DNA from: Periplaneta americana
Lineage: Eukaryota; Arthropoda; Insecta; Blattodea; Blattidae
Direction: 5' to 3'
Assembly (NCBI RefSeq): GCF_040183065.1
Contig: NC_091120.1
Span: 72,256,708-72,320,707, forward strand
DNA: 64,000 bases
This document shows, in pieces, positions 10,063 through 21,013 of this stretch. Each line of letters starts with the position of its first letter. Positions within the stretch are counted from its first letter, which is position 1. Both the position numbers and the translations under genes were made by a program. The notes beneath the pieces were generated by a model. It worked only from the letters and a program-made list of their open reading frames with translations, made no database searches and had not been told where the DNA came from.

Positions 10063-11316
10063 TAGGGAGCGGATTTTTATGTGCTAAATAATTTAAATAT
10101 ATTTATTTTTTATGTGCTAAGAAGTACGAGAATATTTGCTAAAAATAAAAAAAAAATACTTTTTGTTTTTAAATATGACAAAATTACCTTACTTAGCTTG
10201 GAAAAAAAAAGTTACTAGGTACTCACCAACCACACTTGAGTGCTAGTAGTTGGCCGAGAATTGCAGTGAACAACAAACGTCATCTCCAAATTCTCCATAA
10301 CAAATGCATGCCGATTATCTCTGAACAACGACTTATACTGTGAAAACGATCTTTCCACATCACAGGACGACAGACGTGCATATTTAAAGAGAGGAATGTC
10401 ACAAACACATACACCGTCAATTTCACCTACAGGCACACCCTCCAATACTTGAGCAACTTTACACATTTTTTTATATCCACTGTTTTTCCAAACACATTCT
10501 GGAAATTGTCCCTTAGTACTTGTACTTCTGAACCTGGTAGCGAGTCTAGTTTAATTTTTACGGCACGCACCCCTCTGTTTCAGACAACAGGTTTTTGGAT
10601 GTTCCGAGTTTTTTTATGGTGTCACACAAAAAGCTAAAAGGAAAGACAATTTTTTTTAAAACAACCATCTTTCAGTATATCTTGAAGGATATCGATTGAT
10701 GAAGCCCGATAACAGGGAATCACAACAAGACGTATTGCCTTACTTGATGGACATGAGCGAGAGGCGAGAGATTTCTTTAAATTAAATAATGTTCATACCC
10801 GAGCTCTTATCTGTTGTGTTTCACAAACAAAGCGTTGAATAAAATCTTCAGCAACAATAAACATTCCTAATTATGTGTTGCAAGATCTCTCCTCCTTGTC
10901 CATGTTAATTTATTCTCTAATAATAACACTGATATCTTGCCTAGCAGTTCTCAGAACATGAGGCGATACTATTACAAAAATGGATCACGGATACACCACA
11001 CAGCGCTTAGAAATACGAAGCAACCAAGAATACTTAAAAAGATAACGTACTTCTGAGTTACATAATTGGTTTAGTTTTAAAATGTTTAAAAGTTCTTGTA
11101 AAAAAATTATTTAAGTAAAAACTCCAAGATATATGTGTTTATAAAAAATTTCCTGAAAATATGTATTTACATAATTTTTTTTGTGAAAATATGTTTTTAT
11201 ATGAAATAAAATTCGGGTTTTAAACTTGAAACTTCATGTTCGGAATTATTAACTTTGTTAATTGTGTTTTATCACACGCAAAAATAATATTTAAGTACAT
11301 AGGAATCCGCTCCTTA
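10063..11316. mobile_element. hAT element copy 1 (internally deleted), 8-bp target duplication CTTATTAA
   Basis: The left end TAGGGAGCGGATT matches the complement of the right end (TAAGGAGCGGATT). Directly repeated CTTATTAA lies at 10055-10062 and 11317-11324, and an 8-bp duplication is the hAT hallmark. On the minus strand, 10466-10215 encodes a piece with LFKYARLSSCDVERSFSQYK and ENLEMTFVVHCN. This corresponds to the C-terminal dimerisation region of hAT transposases. The N-terminal zinc finger and most of the catalytic part are absent, so the element could move only with help in trans. A sister copy lies at 12817-14081. Confidence 0.9.
10215..10540 (-). pseudogene. hAT transposase C-terminal fragment (copy 1)
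   Basis: The frame holds the hAT C-terminal block: a (L/P)LTS-like motif, VERSFSQYK, then HAFVMENLEMTFVVHC. It reads into degraded sequence near 10470, where the sister copy stays open for another 35 or so residues, so this copy has decayed further. Confidence 0.8.
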
Positions 11317-11479
11317 CTTATTAAATTTCAGTTATCTTACATTGGGCTCACTTTAACAGCAATATTATTAAGTTTCAAACGCTGTACACTGGACGCGCAT
11401 AAATTACGAGATTATTAAATTTCAATTATTCTACATTCGGCTCATTTCAACTCCGAGATTATTGAAATAATTACAATCA

Positions 11480-11790
11480 TCATCATAGGTAGGCAGTTTC
11501 CACTCAGCCAATGACCCAGCTTTCCTCTTTCTGATCAGTTTCAGCATCATTCCTTCTTACCCACTCTTTCCAACATAGCTTCATTTCTTATTCTGTCTGT
11601 CCATTTCACACGCTCTACTTTTCTCCATATCTAAATTTCAAATGCTTGCAGTCGCCACTCTTCACTTCGTCGTAATGTCCATGTTTCTGCCCCATACAAT
11701 GCTACACTCCACACAAAGCACTTCACTAGTCTCTTCCTTAGTTTTTTTCCAGAGGTCCGCAGAAGATGCTCCTTTTACTCTCATACAGTA
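11480..11790 (-). mobile_element. LINE (family B) fragment, C-terminal RT region
   Basis: The minus strand reads, with interruptions, through a block ending in RKRLVKCFVWSVALYGAE, TWTLRR and an IWIWRKVERVKWTDR-like stretch. This is the thumb and C-terminal region of non-LTR reverse transcriptases. The same family contributes fragments at 26851-27030, 27722-28000 and 29215-29985. Confidence 0.75.
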
Positions 11791-12025
11791 ACTTATATAC
11801 CTTCAGAGCAATTAATGCTACAGGAATGATATTTAAAACACATTCTTTAGAAAATTACAAAACTTTTCTCTGCAATAAAAATGTCATATTTTGTTTCATT
11901 CATTCAAATTCATTTCTTAAATGTAATCGTTTATCTTAATATTATTTTGCAGTCATTTTAAAGAATGTGCTTTCAAGAGTAAAAGTTATAGAGATTTTGA
12001 GTTTATCTTCAAACTGAGTGAAATA

Positions 12026-12491
12026 CAGTAAAACCGCGTTAATCCGGACTAATTAGGGTATAAGTTGACTTGTTTTAACGAAAGTCCGGATTAACTGAAA
12101 TAACGTAAAAGATCAGTGGAAAGTGCATTAAAATTCCGTTTATACAAACAAAAGACGTTTTTATGGTGTATTTAAAGGGCATAGGCTTAAATACACTATA
12201 CAGTACAGTCAAATGTAAATCAACATACAATGCAGTGCATATGTGATATGATGTGCTCAACTATACTTTAATGCAAACTTGATGAATTTTCTTTCTTTTT
12301 AATACTAAAGGTGTAATATTGTAATTATTGTAATTGCATAGTTATAATGTATAAAAGTATGTCTTAAAACAAGATTCCTTAATTTAAAACAACAAGGTTC
12401 TTTAATTTTTCCAAACTTATTGTTATTTTTTTGCTTGTCCGGATTAAGCGAAGTCCGGCTTATTGGGATCCGTATTAACGAAGTTTTACTG
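12026..12491. mobile_element. Tigger/pogo-type MITE, 466 bp
   Basis: The left end CAGTAAAACCGCGTTAATCC and the inverted right end CAGTAAAACTTCGTTAATAC form the terminal repeats. A TA precedes the left end; the right flank reads CA. The CAGT(A/G)AAAC start and Tigger-like inner 'gtccggatta' repeats place it with Tigger/pogo elements. It has no transposase. Confidence 0.75.
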
Positions 12492-12808
12492 CATAGTCAT
12501 TCTAGTGATGTACTGTATCCTGGTAGTTTTTAACTCGGTTCCCATTTTATTTTATTTTAATCTCGAAAGTAAGTTGTGTCAGCAATGACATCTACATACA
12601 AAAAATAGAAAAAGAAAATCTTCTTAAACCTACACAAAACTGCCAGTACGATTATAAATTTCCTTATCGCGTGGTTTTCTATGTTATCATTAGTTTGGTT
12701 CATGCATCACTCCAAATTTATTTTTATGCTTTATGCTCAAAGGTGTTAATTTTATTTCTATTCCTATTTGGTGCTGGTCCGTTCATGTGACTTGAGATGT
12801 GTTTAGAC
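12492..12808. other. unassigned spacer
   Basis: AT-rich DNA between the MITE and hAT copy 2. Nothing recognised. Confidence 0.4.
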
Positions 12809-12816
12809 ATGATTAG

Positions 12817-14081
12817 TAGGGAGCGGATTTTTATGTGCTAAAAATTTAAATATATTTATTTTTTATGTGCTAACAAGTACGAAAATATTTGCTAAAAATA
12901 AAAAAAGATTTTTTTAAATAAGACAAAAATACCTTACTTAGTTTGGAAAAAAGTATGTTACTTGATACTCACTAACCACCCGTGAGTGCTAGTAGTTGGC
13001 CAAGAATTGCAGTGAACAACAAAGGTCATCTCCAAATTCTCCATAACAAATGCATGCCCATTATCTCTGAACAACGACTTATGCTGTGAAAACGATCTTT
13101 CCACATCACAGGACGTCAGACGTGCATATTTAAAGAGAGGAATGTCACAAATACATACACCATCAATTTCACCTACAGGCACACTCTCCAATACTTGAGC
13201 AACTTTACACATTATTTTATATCCACTGTTTTTCCCAAACACATTCTGCAATTTGTCCCTTAGTACTTGCACTTCTGAACCTGGTAGCGAGTCTAGTGTA
13301 ATTTCCACGGCACGCACCTCCCTGTTTCAGACAACAGGTTTTTGGATGTTTCGAGTTTTTTTATGGTGTCACACAAAAAGCTTAGATTTGCTAATAGGAA
13401 AGCCAAATCGTTTTTAAACAATCATCTTTCAGTATATCTTGAAGGATATCGATTGACGAAGCCCGATAACAGGGAATCACAACAAGACGTATTGCCTTAC
13501 TTGATAGACATGAGCGAGAGGCAAGAGATTTGTTTAAATTAAATAATATTTATACCGAGAGCTCTTATTTGTTGTGTTTCACAAAAAAAGCTTGGAATGA
13601 AATCATCTTCAGCAACAATAAACATTCCTAATTATGTGTTACAAGATCTCTCCTTCTTGTCCATGTTAATGTATTCTCTAATAACAACATTGATATGCTG
13701 CCTAGCAGTTCTCAGAACTTGAGGCGATACTATTACGAAAATGGATCACGGATACACCACACAGCGCTTAGAAACACGAAGCAACCAAGAATTCTTAAAA
13801 AAGATAATGTACTTCTGAGTGATATAATTGGTTTAGTTTTAAAATATTTAAAATTTCTTGTAAAAAAATTGTTTAAGTAAAAAAACTCCAAGATTTATGT
13901 GTTTATAATAGATTTCCTAAAAATATGTATTTACATAATTTTTTTGTGAAAATATGTGTTTTTATGTGAAATAAAATTCGGGTTTTAAATTTGAAACTTC
14001 ATGTTCGGAATTTTTAACTTTGTTAATTGTGTTTCATCACAAGCAAAAAGAATATTTAATTACATAGAAATCCGCTCCTTA
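12817..14081. mobile_element. hAT element copy 2 (internally deleted), 8-bp target duplication ATGATTAG
   Basis: The ends are the same as copy 1 (TAGGGAGCGGATT and inverted TAAGGAGCGGATT). The perfect direct repeat ATGATTAG lies at 12809-12816 and 14082-14089. It differs from the duplication of copy 1, so the two inserted independently. The lengths are 1265 and 1254 bp with the same internal organisation, so the deletion that removed most of the transposase happened in their common source. Confidence 0.92.
12958..13317 (-). pseudogene. hAT transposase C-terminal fragment (copy 2)
   Basis: A 119-residue open frame with a degenerate N-terminal part and the hAT C-terminal block: LFKYARLTSCDVERSFSQHK, then HAFVMENLEMTFVVHC. 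It is better preserved than copy 1. It represents only the last part of a transposase that is normally several hundred residues, so it cannot catalyse transposition. Confidence 0.85.
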
Positions 14082-14089
14082 ATGATTAG

Positions 14090-15149
14090 CATGTTGAAGA
14101 TCGAAACATTTGATCGTTATCAGAATAATATTATCCTACTTCATTTCACGTTGAAGGACAGTGAAATTGCAATTACATTTATTTTAACTGAAAACAGAGA
14201 ACTGAAATCTTTATGAATGAATCAGAATATGTATTTTCAAAGAACTGAAGAAAGGGACGCTGATACATGCTAAAATCGTAAACATATATGGCCGCTTTAT
14301 CAGACATGCTATCTTTCATTATTCTCTGGCTCTGACGATTTGCAAGACATCAGCCCTGCTGTGAAGTCGCGGTTCACTGGGCCGTGATGCAGCTTTACGC
14401 ACACGGTATATTGATTCCTGTGTACCACAATTTGCTCAGTTCGTGTAGCAACTGGCAAGTGACCGGAAAGTGACATGTCCATCACCAAGCTGATGCTATC
14501 AAAGTGGAATATCGAACTTCCTGTATGTTCAGGAAGAGTGGTTAAAAATAAAAAAAAAAACTATAAATCGGTAAAAATATTTCACGTTTTAACTACCTGG
14601 CTTTAAACAAAATATATTTCAACATTATATGAATGTAAATTACGTAAATGCAAGTTCGAAGTGTGATATGAAAACAACACTGGAGAATAGAATATAAAGG
14701 GGGAGATCAGATTCGAATTAAAATTTATGACAGTCCTACATGTCCTAATAAGTAGAGAGCAAAATTTAGTCCTAAAACCATGACATTAGGTAAACATACA
14801 ATGTAATCCACAGAAAAAAATTTTTTGAAGGTGCAACAACCAATACACAAAGATGCTGACAGTACAGTAGGCTTAACGAGCAGTTGTAACTGATTCAAAA
14901 ACTACTTAAAAAGGTATTAAATTACGCATTGTTTATGCTTAAAATATAACTAAGGACATGTAAGGTACAATTATTATTTACAATACAATAGGCACTATAA
15001 TTAAATTATTATACTGTTACAATATAATTTACAATATACACTCATTATTTACCTGCATAATCAGGTGCAATTGTCCGTAAAACATTTGCAACGAATCTCA
15101 TACCTGAATCTTTACTTTGGTTCATTGACATCCAATTTATTTTTATCTT
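14090..15149. other. unassigned spacer
   Basis: AT-rich, with an A run near 14550. No exon, terminal repeat or tRNA box recognised. Confidence 0.4.
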
Positions 15150-15363
15150 ACTTACTAATGAGCGGCTTTCAAGGAACACGGAGGTTTATTGCCGCCCTCA
15201 AATAAGCCCGCCATTGGTACCTATCCTAAGTAAGATTAATCCAGTCCGTAGCATCAAATCCCACTTCCCTCAAATTTATTTTAATATTAGGATCTATCCT
15301 TCCATTTACGTTTCGGTCTTCCCAAAGGTCTTTTTCCCTTTGGTCTTCCAACTAACATTCTAT
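15150..15363 (-). mobile_element. LINE (family A) 3' end, left piece of an interrupted copy
   Basis: Same 3' end as the copy at 5084: cttactta tail complement, then the segment for the AAMNLRVP C-terminus, continuing to 'aactaacattctat'. The match stops exactly at the THAP/DDE transposon and resumes at 17910. Confidence 0.85.
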
Positions 15364-15482
15364 AGGCACCGTGCAAGCTCCTCTGGTGGCGACTATTGTT
15401 ACGAACTACGGGACAGCAGCGATAGAGTTGTGCATGAAGCGTATGAATATACTTAACATCTCAGGTTAAATGATTAGAAATA

Positions 15483-16045
15483 TGGATGATCCTAAAAAGC
15501 GGAAAGGTAATGCAAATTGCTGTGTTCTTGACTGTAGTAATGCTTATAGGAACACACCAACCGATATTGTTTTTATTCATTCCCAAAACAGAAAACTGAA
15601 GCGCAACGACGCTAATTATGGATCCAAGCAATACGCAGACGAAAGTAAATAAGGCTACACTGCTTGTAATCATAGTATTATTATATACTAGGCCTGATAT
15701 AAAAAATAGAATGTATGTAGTATTATGTTTATAAATAACCATTAAATTAACGACAGGAATTTATCATTTAAATTTCAAAAAGTACATAATTACTGAGTTC
15801 TTTACATATATATTATATATAATATTAGCAACAATAAATAATAATATACTGTCTTATTTTTAAATGTATTCATATAGATATTTAATTCTTGATTTCAAGT
15901 GCTGATGGTTCACCTTGGAAACCAACACCCGCAGCAAGAATTTGCGGTATTCATTTTATTGGGAACGAGATCAAAACACCCCCAAAACTAGCATACCGTT
16001 CCCAGTATTTTTTATAAAAGATTACAAGAAAAAGACTGCCTCATC
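15483..16045 (+). pseudogene. THAP zinc finger part of transposon ORF
   Basis: MDDPKKRKGNANCCVLDCSN starts the frame at 15483, with the Cys pair of a C2CH THAP finger. The frame then breaks at a stop near 15652. The W...P and CGIHF (Cys and His of the C2CH set) appear about 250 bases later, so an intron or insertion lies between. An A+T-rich 15660-15890 segment would fit an intron, but no clean splice pair was settled. Confidence 0.65.
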
Positions 16046-16799
16046 TTAACTAGCTCCGGAAAGGTGCGAAAGAGACGCATAAAGAAGAAGAAAAGATGAA
16101 AATTTAAGTTTTAAGGAAGGCGAATGCTCAACAAGTGTTATTTCGAAAAATGAAGTAGCCATACAGGCAGAAGTAAATGAAACCATTCTTAGTGAGTTTT
16201 TTTTTTTTCCCCCCACAATTGAATTGTGTGAATTGTCTACTCAAGTGTTTATTCCATTACTTCCCGAACTGAAGTCACATAAGACATGTTATGACAAGCG
16301 TTCAGGAACAGATGATAGGCTGTGTTTAATGAAATGCAAGGTTTCCGAAATTATTCTACGATAAAATATGAGACAAAACTACCAGACTTAATGGGAGTGA
16401 CATTTGTGGTTTCGAATATATTGTTAAAATTGCTGCCAATTGAAACACAATCATACCCGTAGAATCAAAATAAGAAATATTTCCAATTCTATCATTTAAC
16501 CCAAAAATAGCTACCATAGATAGTCTAAACGCCCCAAGATGTAGACCCTACATATTATTTTTGCCATTTTTATTAGTGAATTTCACATCGAAAGCTTTCG
16601 AAAAATTCTGTCCAAGAGTAAGATTAGTAAAGAAAATCGTCTACTCATATTTTCCAATTAAAATGAAAACTGGATTATCGTATTCTGCTATGAGGGTGAT
16701 GTTCGGAGTTAATCGTACAATTATAATTATAATGTATTTTTACCGCCACTTTAATGTTGTTGACATCCACAACGGTTACTGTAATTTTTGGGTTTTGGC

Positions 16800-17170
16800 C
16801 TAGCAGAGACAGTATTCAGGAAACAATGCCTACAATATTGAAAAATGTAGAGTGACAATTAATTGTTCAGAAATGGAACAGCCATCTAATGTGGATCAGA
16901 TGGTGACCTTCAAATCTAAATGCTACCGAGGCAGATCGAGTGACACATTCATAACAACTGATTGCGGATTATTGACTTTATTAGAAGGTGGTGATGAAGT
17001 CAGGTTTTCCCGGAATAATAACAAACCTCTCCGATAAAGGGATCATTGTTGTTACTCCACCGTATCTGCACGATGGTAAATTAACAGCTGAAGAAGTCGA
17101 AACTACTTACAGCGTTGCCAGTGTTCGAATTCATGTTGAAAGGTGCATTCAGCGAATTAAAATATACAGT
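16800..17170 (+). pseudogene. DDE_Tnp_4-type transposase fragment
   Basis: Two overlapping frames give one protein block: SSDTFITTDCGLLTLLEGGD, then FPGI, NLSDKGIIVVTPPYLHDGKL and VRIHVERCIQRIK. A frameshift lies near 16990-17030. The block corresponds to the conserved C-terminal half of PIF/ISL2EU-type transposases. Confidence 0.75.
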
Positions 17171-17683
17171 ATAACATTTTACACAAACTATCAATTGAAA
17201 TGCTTCCGCATATTGATCTTGTTGTTTATTCAACGGCCCAAAGAGAAGTCTGAACCTCATAAGTGATACCAACAAGGCACCACTTATGAGGCAACTAGGC
17301 CAGAGTATCATGAGGTAGAGTGGCCAGTTCCTTTTCCCTTCCATTGCATATATCACCGACTAGCTATAAATTACACTAGTCAGACTTCATATGCATACAA
17401 AACAACATTGTTCTTCCTCTGACACACATCGTCAAGTGAGATGTACAACCTGATAACAGATGTACATATCAGCCAGAACCTCAATCAGAGGTAGTATGTT
17501 CATTATGTGTTGTGTTTTAGAGAATTTGCAGTCGCCCATTATTCAGGAAGTGTAATTAAGACTACTTGGTCTGAAATCTGATTTAAATGCCAAACAACTT
17601 CACTGAAATTTCAGGAACTTTGTAGTTACATTTTTACACTCCTCTAGCAGTACTGAACTTTCCACTGGGTCTATAAAATAATT

Positions 17684-17752
17684 AAAGAGTGGAGATTGCT
17701 GGGTTTGCAGTGAAAGACTTGCCCTTGGGCAGATCACTATGAATGAATGAAC
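17684..17752 (+). mobile_element. LINE (family B) 3'-end scrap inside the THAP transposon
   Basis: The block 'gctgggtttgcagtgaaaga' plus 'cttgcccttgggcag' and a (TGAA)n tail is the 3' end seen in inverse orientation at 26851 and 27722. It lies within the transposon, so it inserted later or was captured. Confidence 0.6.
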
Positions 17753-17909
17753 CCATTCTTACTAATATTACAACTTTTTATCGGCAGAAAGCCGCATGTA
17801 ATTTCTATATCACATATGACTAGTGAATGACTGCGAGCCTGTAGTTAATTAGGAATTGAGACACTGCGCGGCGCCACCAGTACGATTTTGGGACCCATGC
17901 ACGGTGCCT

Positions 17910-18065
17910 ATATGCATTTTTGAATTAACCCATACGTGCTACATGCCCTGCCCATTTCAAACGGCTGGATTTGATGTTCCTAATTATGTCAGGTGAAGAA
18001 TACGTTGTGCAACTTTTTCCATTCTCCTGTAACTTCATCCTTCTTACAAGCAAACATTCTCAAGG
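17910..18065 (-). mobile_element. LINE (family A), middle piece of the interrupted copy
   Basis: Continues the LINE sequence directly after the transposon ('tatatgcattt...' through the 'gttcctaattatgtcagg' block) up to about 18060, where the foldback region begins. Confidence 0.8.
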
Positions 18066-18107
18066 GGGCAGATAAAGAATTAGGCCTAATTTTTTTCTTC
18101 CATCATG

Positions 18108-18604
18108 ATAATAATGTCAAAACATTTGCTTATACATATTTTGGCCACTCGAGCACAATTACGAGGGTCGTACAGAAAGTAAGATTCCCTGCGGCCATTT
18201 ATTGAAAGAGAACACAATTTCATGAAAAGATGTTTTGGAACAGATACAGCAATTGTTGAGCTACTTTTCATCATATTTTCCACCGAAATTGAGACATTTG
18301 ACATACTACGGGATCAACAGGGAGGTGCAGTTGACTGTCACACATCGGTTCCGATTCCAGGCGGCAGACTTCGACACAGAGATAAAAAATGTTGATCCCA
18401 TATTATGACAAATGTCTCAATTTCGGTAGGGAATATGTTGAAAAATAACTCAACAATTGCTGTATCTGTTCCAATAAATCTTTCCACCAAATTATATTTC
18501 CTTTCTGTAAACAGCCTCACGGAAACGTACTTTCTGGACGGCCTTCGTAATTGCGCTCGAGAGTCCAAAATTTGTATAAGCACTTGTTTTGACATTATTA
18601 ACAT
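18108..18604. mobile_element. foldback / inverted duplication of a mariner-like end
   Basis: Arms of about 210 bases (18108-18320 and 18385-18604) are imperfect reverse complements around a spacer of about 65 bases. Best-preserved blocks are GGAACAGATACAGCAATTG and ACCGAAATTGAGACATTTG. Each arm contains 'gtcgtacagaaagtaag'-like sequence that I associate with the end of a mariner-type element. It interrupts the LINE copy whose next piece starts at about 18605. Confidence 0.65.
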
Positions 18605-18720
18605 TCTGATTTTTTTAAAGTAGATTGGATGACAAAAGTTGCTCAGTCAAATAGTGCCAGACATATCCCATGTTAATTCTGCGGTTAATTTCCTTTAGAG
18701 TGTAGGCTAATTTATTTTTT
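18605..18720 (-). mobile_element. LINE (family A), right piece of the interrupted copy
   Basis: 'gattggatgacaaaag' and 'ttaattctgcggttaattt' match the copy at 5084-6069 around 5587-5655. A stretch of LINE between the middle and right pieces is missing. Confidence 0.65.
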
Positions 18721-19351
18721 ATCTAATACTATTAAGTATTATTTCCGCAAAATTGCTTCTCGAGTTCTTTTCTATTGACAAAAATTGTCATAAAACCTAA
18801 TAAGAATAATTTTACAGTTTTCAAATGGAGTGCCAGCAAGCACTAACATGTAATATGTTGATAAAATTTACTATTTATTGCTTGCAACTGATAACGATAA
18901 AGGTATAATTATACAGTATCTTTCTCTTCTTCTATCTTAACAACTTAACCTATTCATAATATGAGATTAGTAATCTCTAATAACCTAAGCACCTTACATA
19001 ACACTTTTTTATTATTAGTTTAAGAGTACTAGGTTCCGAACTCCTTCACAAACAGTACTATTATAGAACTGTGAGTTTCTTGTCTTCGGTTTAGACCAAT
19101 CCTGGGCACAACGGGGAAGTGAAACGGAACTCAAAAATCCCCGTCCATGTCTTTTTCGCTTACACTGTTTATAAACAAACGCATAGTAGGCACTGTGCAT
19201 CAGTAGTGGAATTCAGGCGATCAGCGAGAGCCGAAAGTTAGTAAAAGCTATGATGCCTGTCTTATACAAATCGTCACTGAGCAATTCGAATCTTCCTGTG
19301 TACTCGTCTCAGCCAGGGAAAGATGGTGTGGGGAGTTAATCGAAGATTACT
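18721..19351. other. unassigned spacer
   Basis: AT-rich. A minus-strand open frame near 19015-19200 lacks any motif I know. Nothing else recognised. Confidence 0.4.
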
Positions 19352-19835
19352 TACTTACAAATGGCTTTTAAGGAGCCCGCAGGTTCATTGCCGCTCTCAC
19401 ATAAGCCCCCCCATCGGTCCCTATCCTATGCAAGATTAATCCATTCTATCATCATATTCCATCTCCCCTAAATTCATTTTATTATTATCCTCCCACCTAC
19501 GTCTCGACCTACCCAAAGGTCTTTTTCCCTTCGGTCTCCCAACTAACACTCTATATGCATTTCTGGATTCGCCCATGCGTGCTACATGCCCTGCTCATCT
19601 CAAACGTCTGGATTTAATGTTCCTAATTATGTCATGTGAAGAATAAAATGCGTGCAGTTCTGCGTTGTGTAACTTTCTCCATTTTCCTGTAACTTCATCC
19701 CTCTTAGCCCCAAATATTTTCCTAAGAACCTTACTGTCAAACACCCTTAATCTCTGTTCCTCTCTCAAAGTGAGAGTCCAAGTTTCATAACCATACAGAA
19801 CAACCGGTAATATAACCGTTTTATAAATTCCAATT
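19352..19835 (-). mobile_element. LINE (family A) 3' fragment
   Basis: Starts with a cttacttac tail complement, then the AAMNLRVP C-terminus block, and runs without internal insertion to 'aaccggtaatataaccg'. It is 5'-truncated and ends before the YADD region. It lacks the insertions present in the copy at 15150, so it shows the uninterrupted site. Confidence 0.85.
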
Positions 19836-20755
19836 GAAGATTAGAGTAGAAAATATAATTTTGCATGCTATAATTTTCTGTGAACAATAGTATACGGTTT
19901 AATTCATGAAGGCACGTTGCGCGTCCTGAGGGCACCGCTTCAGCTTTATCAAGAATGATTTGAGCTGCTTCGAATTTCTTTACATTCAACGTTTGTTGCT
20001 GGTGCTCAAAGATATTTTGGAATTTATTTTCTGAACAATGGCTACTAACCAAATAATTAAAGCTGTATGTTATTAATTTAAGGTGTGAGATAGAGGAAAA
20101 TTGTTATTTAGCTTTTTATGTAGTTAAATGTGCTTTACGCTCTTCATAAGCTTGACAGCTGAAATAGTTGCACTCCGTAATTCAGCCTAAAAGAAAAGAA
20201 AATTGACTAAATTGACTAATAGCATAGGCCTACATAGAAACAAGAAAACACACGTCAAACCCCAAGTTTAGTTTATGGATTTACTTTGAAGACGGACATG
20301 GAAAGGTCCACAAAAAAAAACGGGCTAACAACTAAACATACACACACACACACACACACACACATGCATATATATTTTTTGAGAAGAAAGAATTTGCATC
20401 AATCTTATCGGTCATTATAGTGATAAAATGATTAAATTTATAGTGAATATCATTCTACTCAATTTTTCCAGCAGGATTTACGCCATGGATGTTACAAAAA
20501 TAAGAATCGCTATTTTCATTTAAAAAATATCGAAATACAAGTATACACTGTTTTCTGAATCCTGATTTACATACAAATAATACCTATTTAGTTGTCCACT
20601 TTTATTATAAATGTCTCCCAAATTTTCGTCAACAAGAATATTCAATTCTCATTTCCAGTACTACTCTTATTACATCCAAGGTTTCGAAGAGAAAAACAAG
20701 AACATTGTAGAAGGTTTCCACCACCTTCAATATACTAAAACTATTTTGTTTATAG
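19836..20755. other. upstream region of gene B, with (CA)n run
   Basis: Holds a (CA)n microsatellite at about 20338-20364 and AT-rich DNA. No promoter element could be assigned. Since the first coding exon seems to have a 3' splice site at 20754-20755, a noncoding first exon may lie somewhere in this interval or further upstream. Confidence 0.4.
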
Positions 20756-20763
20756 CCTTCGTA

Positions 20764-20868
20764 ATGGCAGAGATGTCCCTGGCGATAGACTGGGTACCAG
20801 TTATGAAGAGGGCCTGCGTATCCCACTCCTTGAGGAGCGGCACTATACGTATCGGCTGGCTCGGAGAG
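20764..20868 (+). CDS. gene B exon 1 (coding), N-terminus
   Basis: ATG at 20764, or 20773 in the same frame. An AG at 20754-20755 after a T-rich tract suggests the exon begins at 20756 with a short 5' UTR. It ends in phase 0 at GAG followed by gtgaga. It encodes 35 residues including Cys18 and the SLRSG motif just before transmembrane segment 1. Confidence 0.72.
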
Positions 20869-20959
20869 GTGAGATATGAGAGTTTTACTCACCACAGAAA
20901 TCAGACCTGAAAAGATTAAAACAAAAGCTATAAATAACCAGTATAATATAAGGCAGAAT

Positions 20960-21013
<54 letters not shown>

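Larger units (their letters stand above)
15364..17909 (+). mobile_element. THAP-domain / DDE_Tnp_4-type DNA transposon (ISL2EU-like), degenerate
   Basis: Terminal inverted repeats begin AGGCACCGTGCA and share an inner CTGGTGGCG block. The dinucleotide AT flanks both ends. Removing the element restores the LINE sequence 'ttctatatgc', which fixes the boundaries. The plus strand first encodes a THAP-type zinc finger in two pieces, with CCVLDCSNAYRNTP at 15517-15558 and WKPTP, CGIHF and TPPKLAYRSQYF near 15915-16010. After a gap come ITTDCGLLTLLE, FPGI, LSDKGIIVVTPPYL and SVRIHVERCIQRIK (about 16940-17160), the late part of a DDE_Tnp_4 catalytic domain. Stops and frameshifts break it. Family placement is from remembered motifs. 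Confidence 0.82.

Noticed and set aside
20611-20763. N-terminal extension of gene B (frame is open upstream of the chosen start)
   Set aside because: A plausible acceptor at 20754-20755 and the lack of family-like sequence upstream favour starting at 20764.
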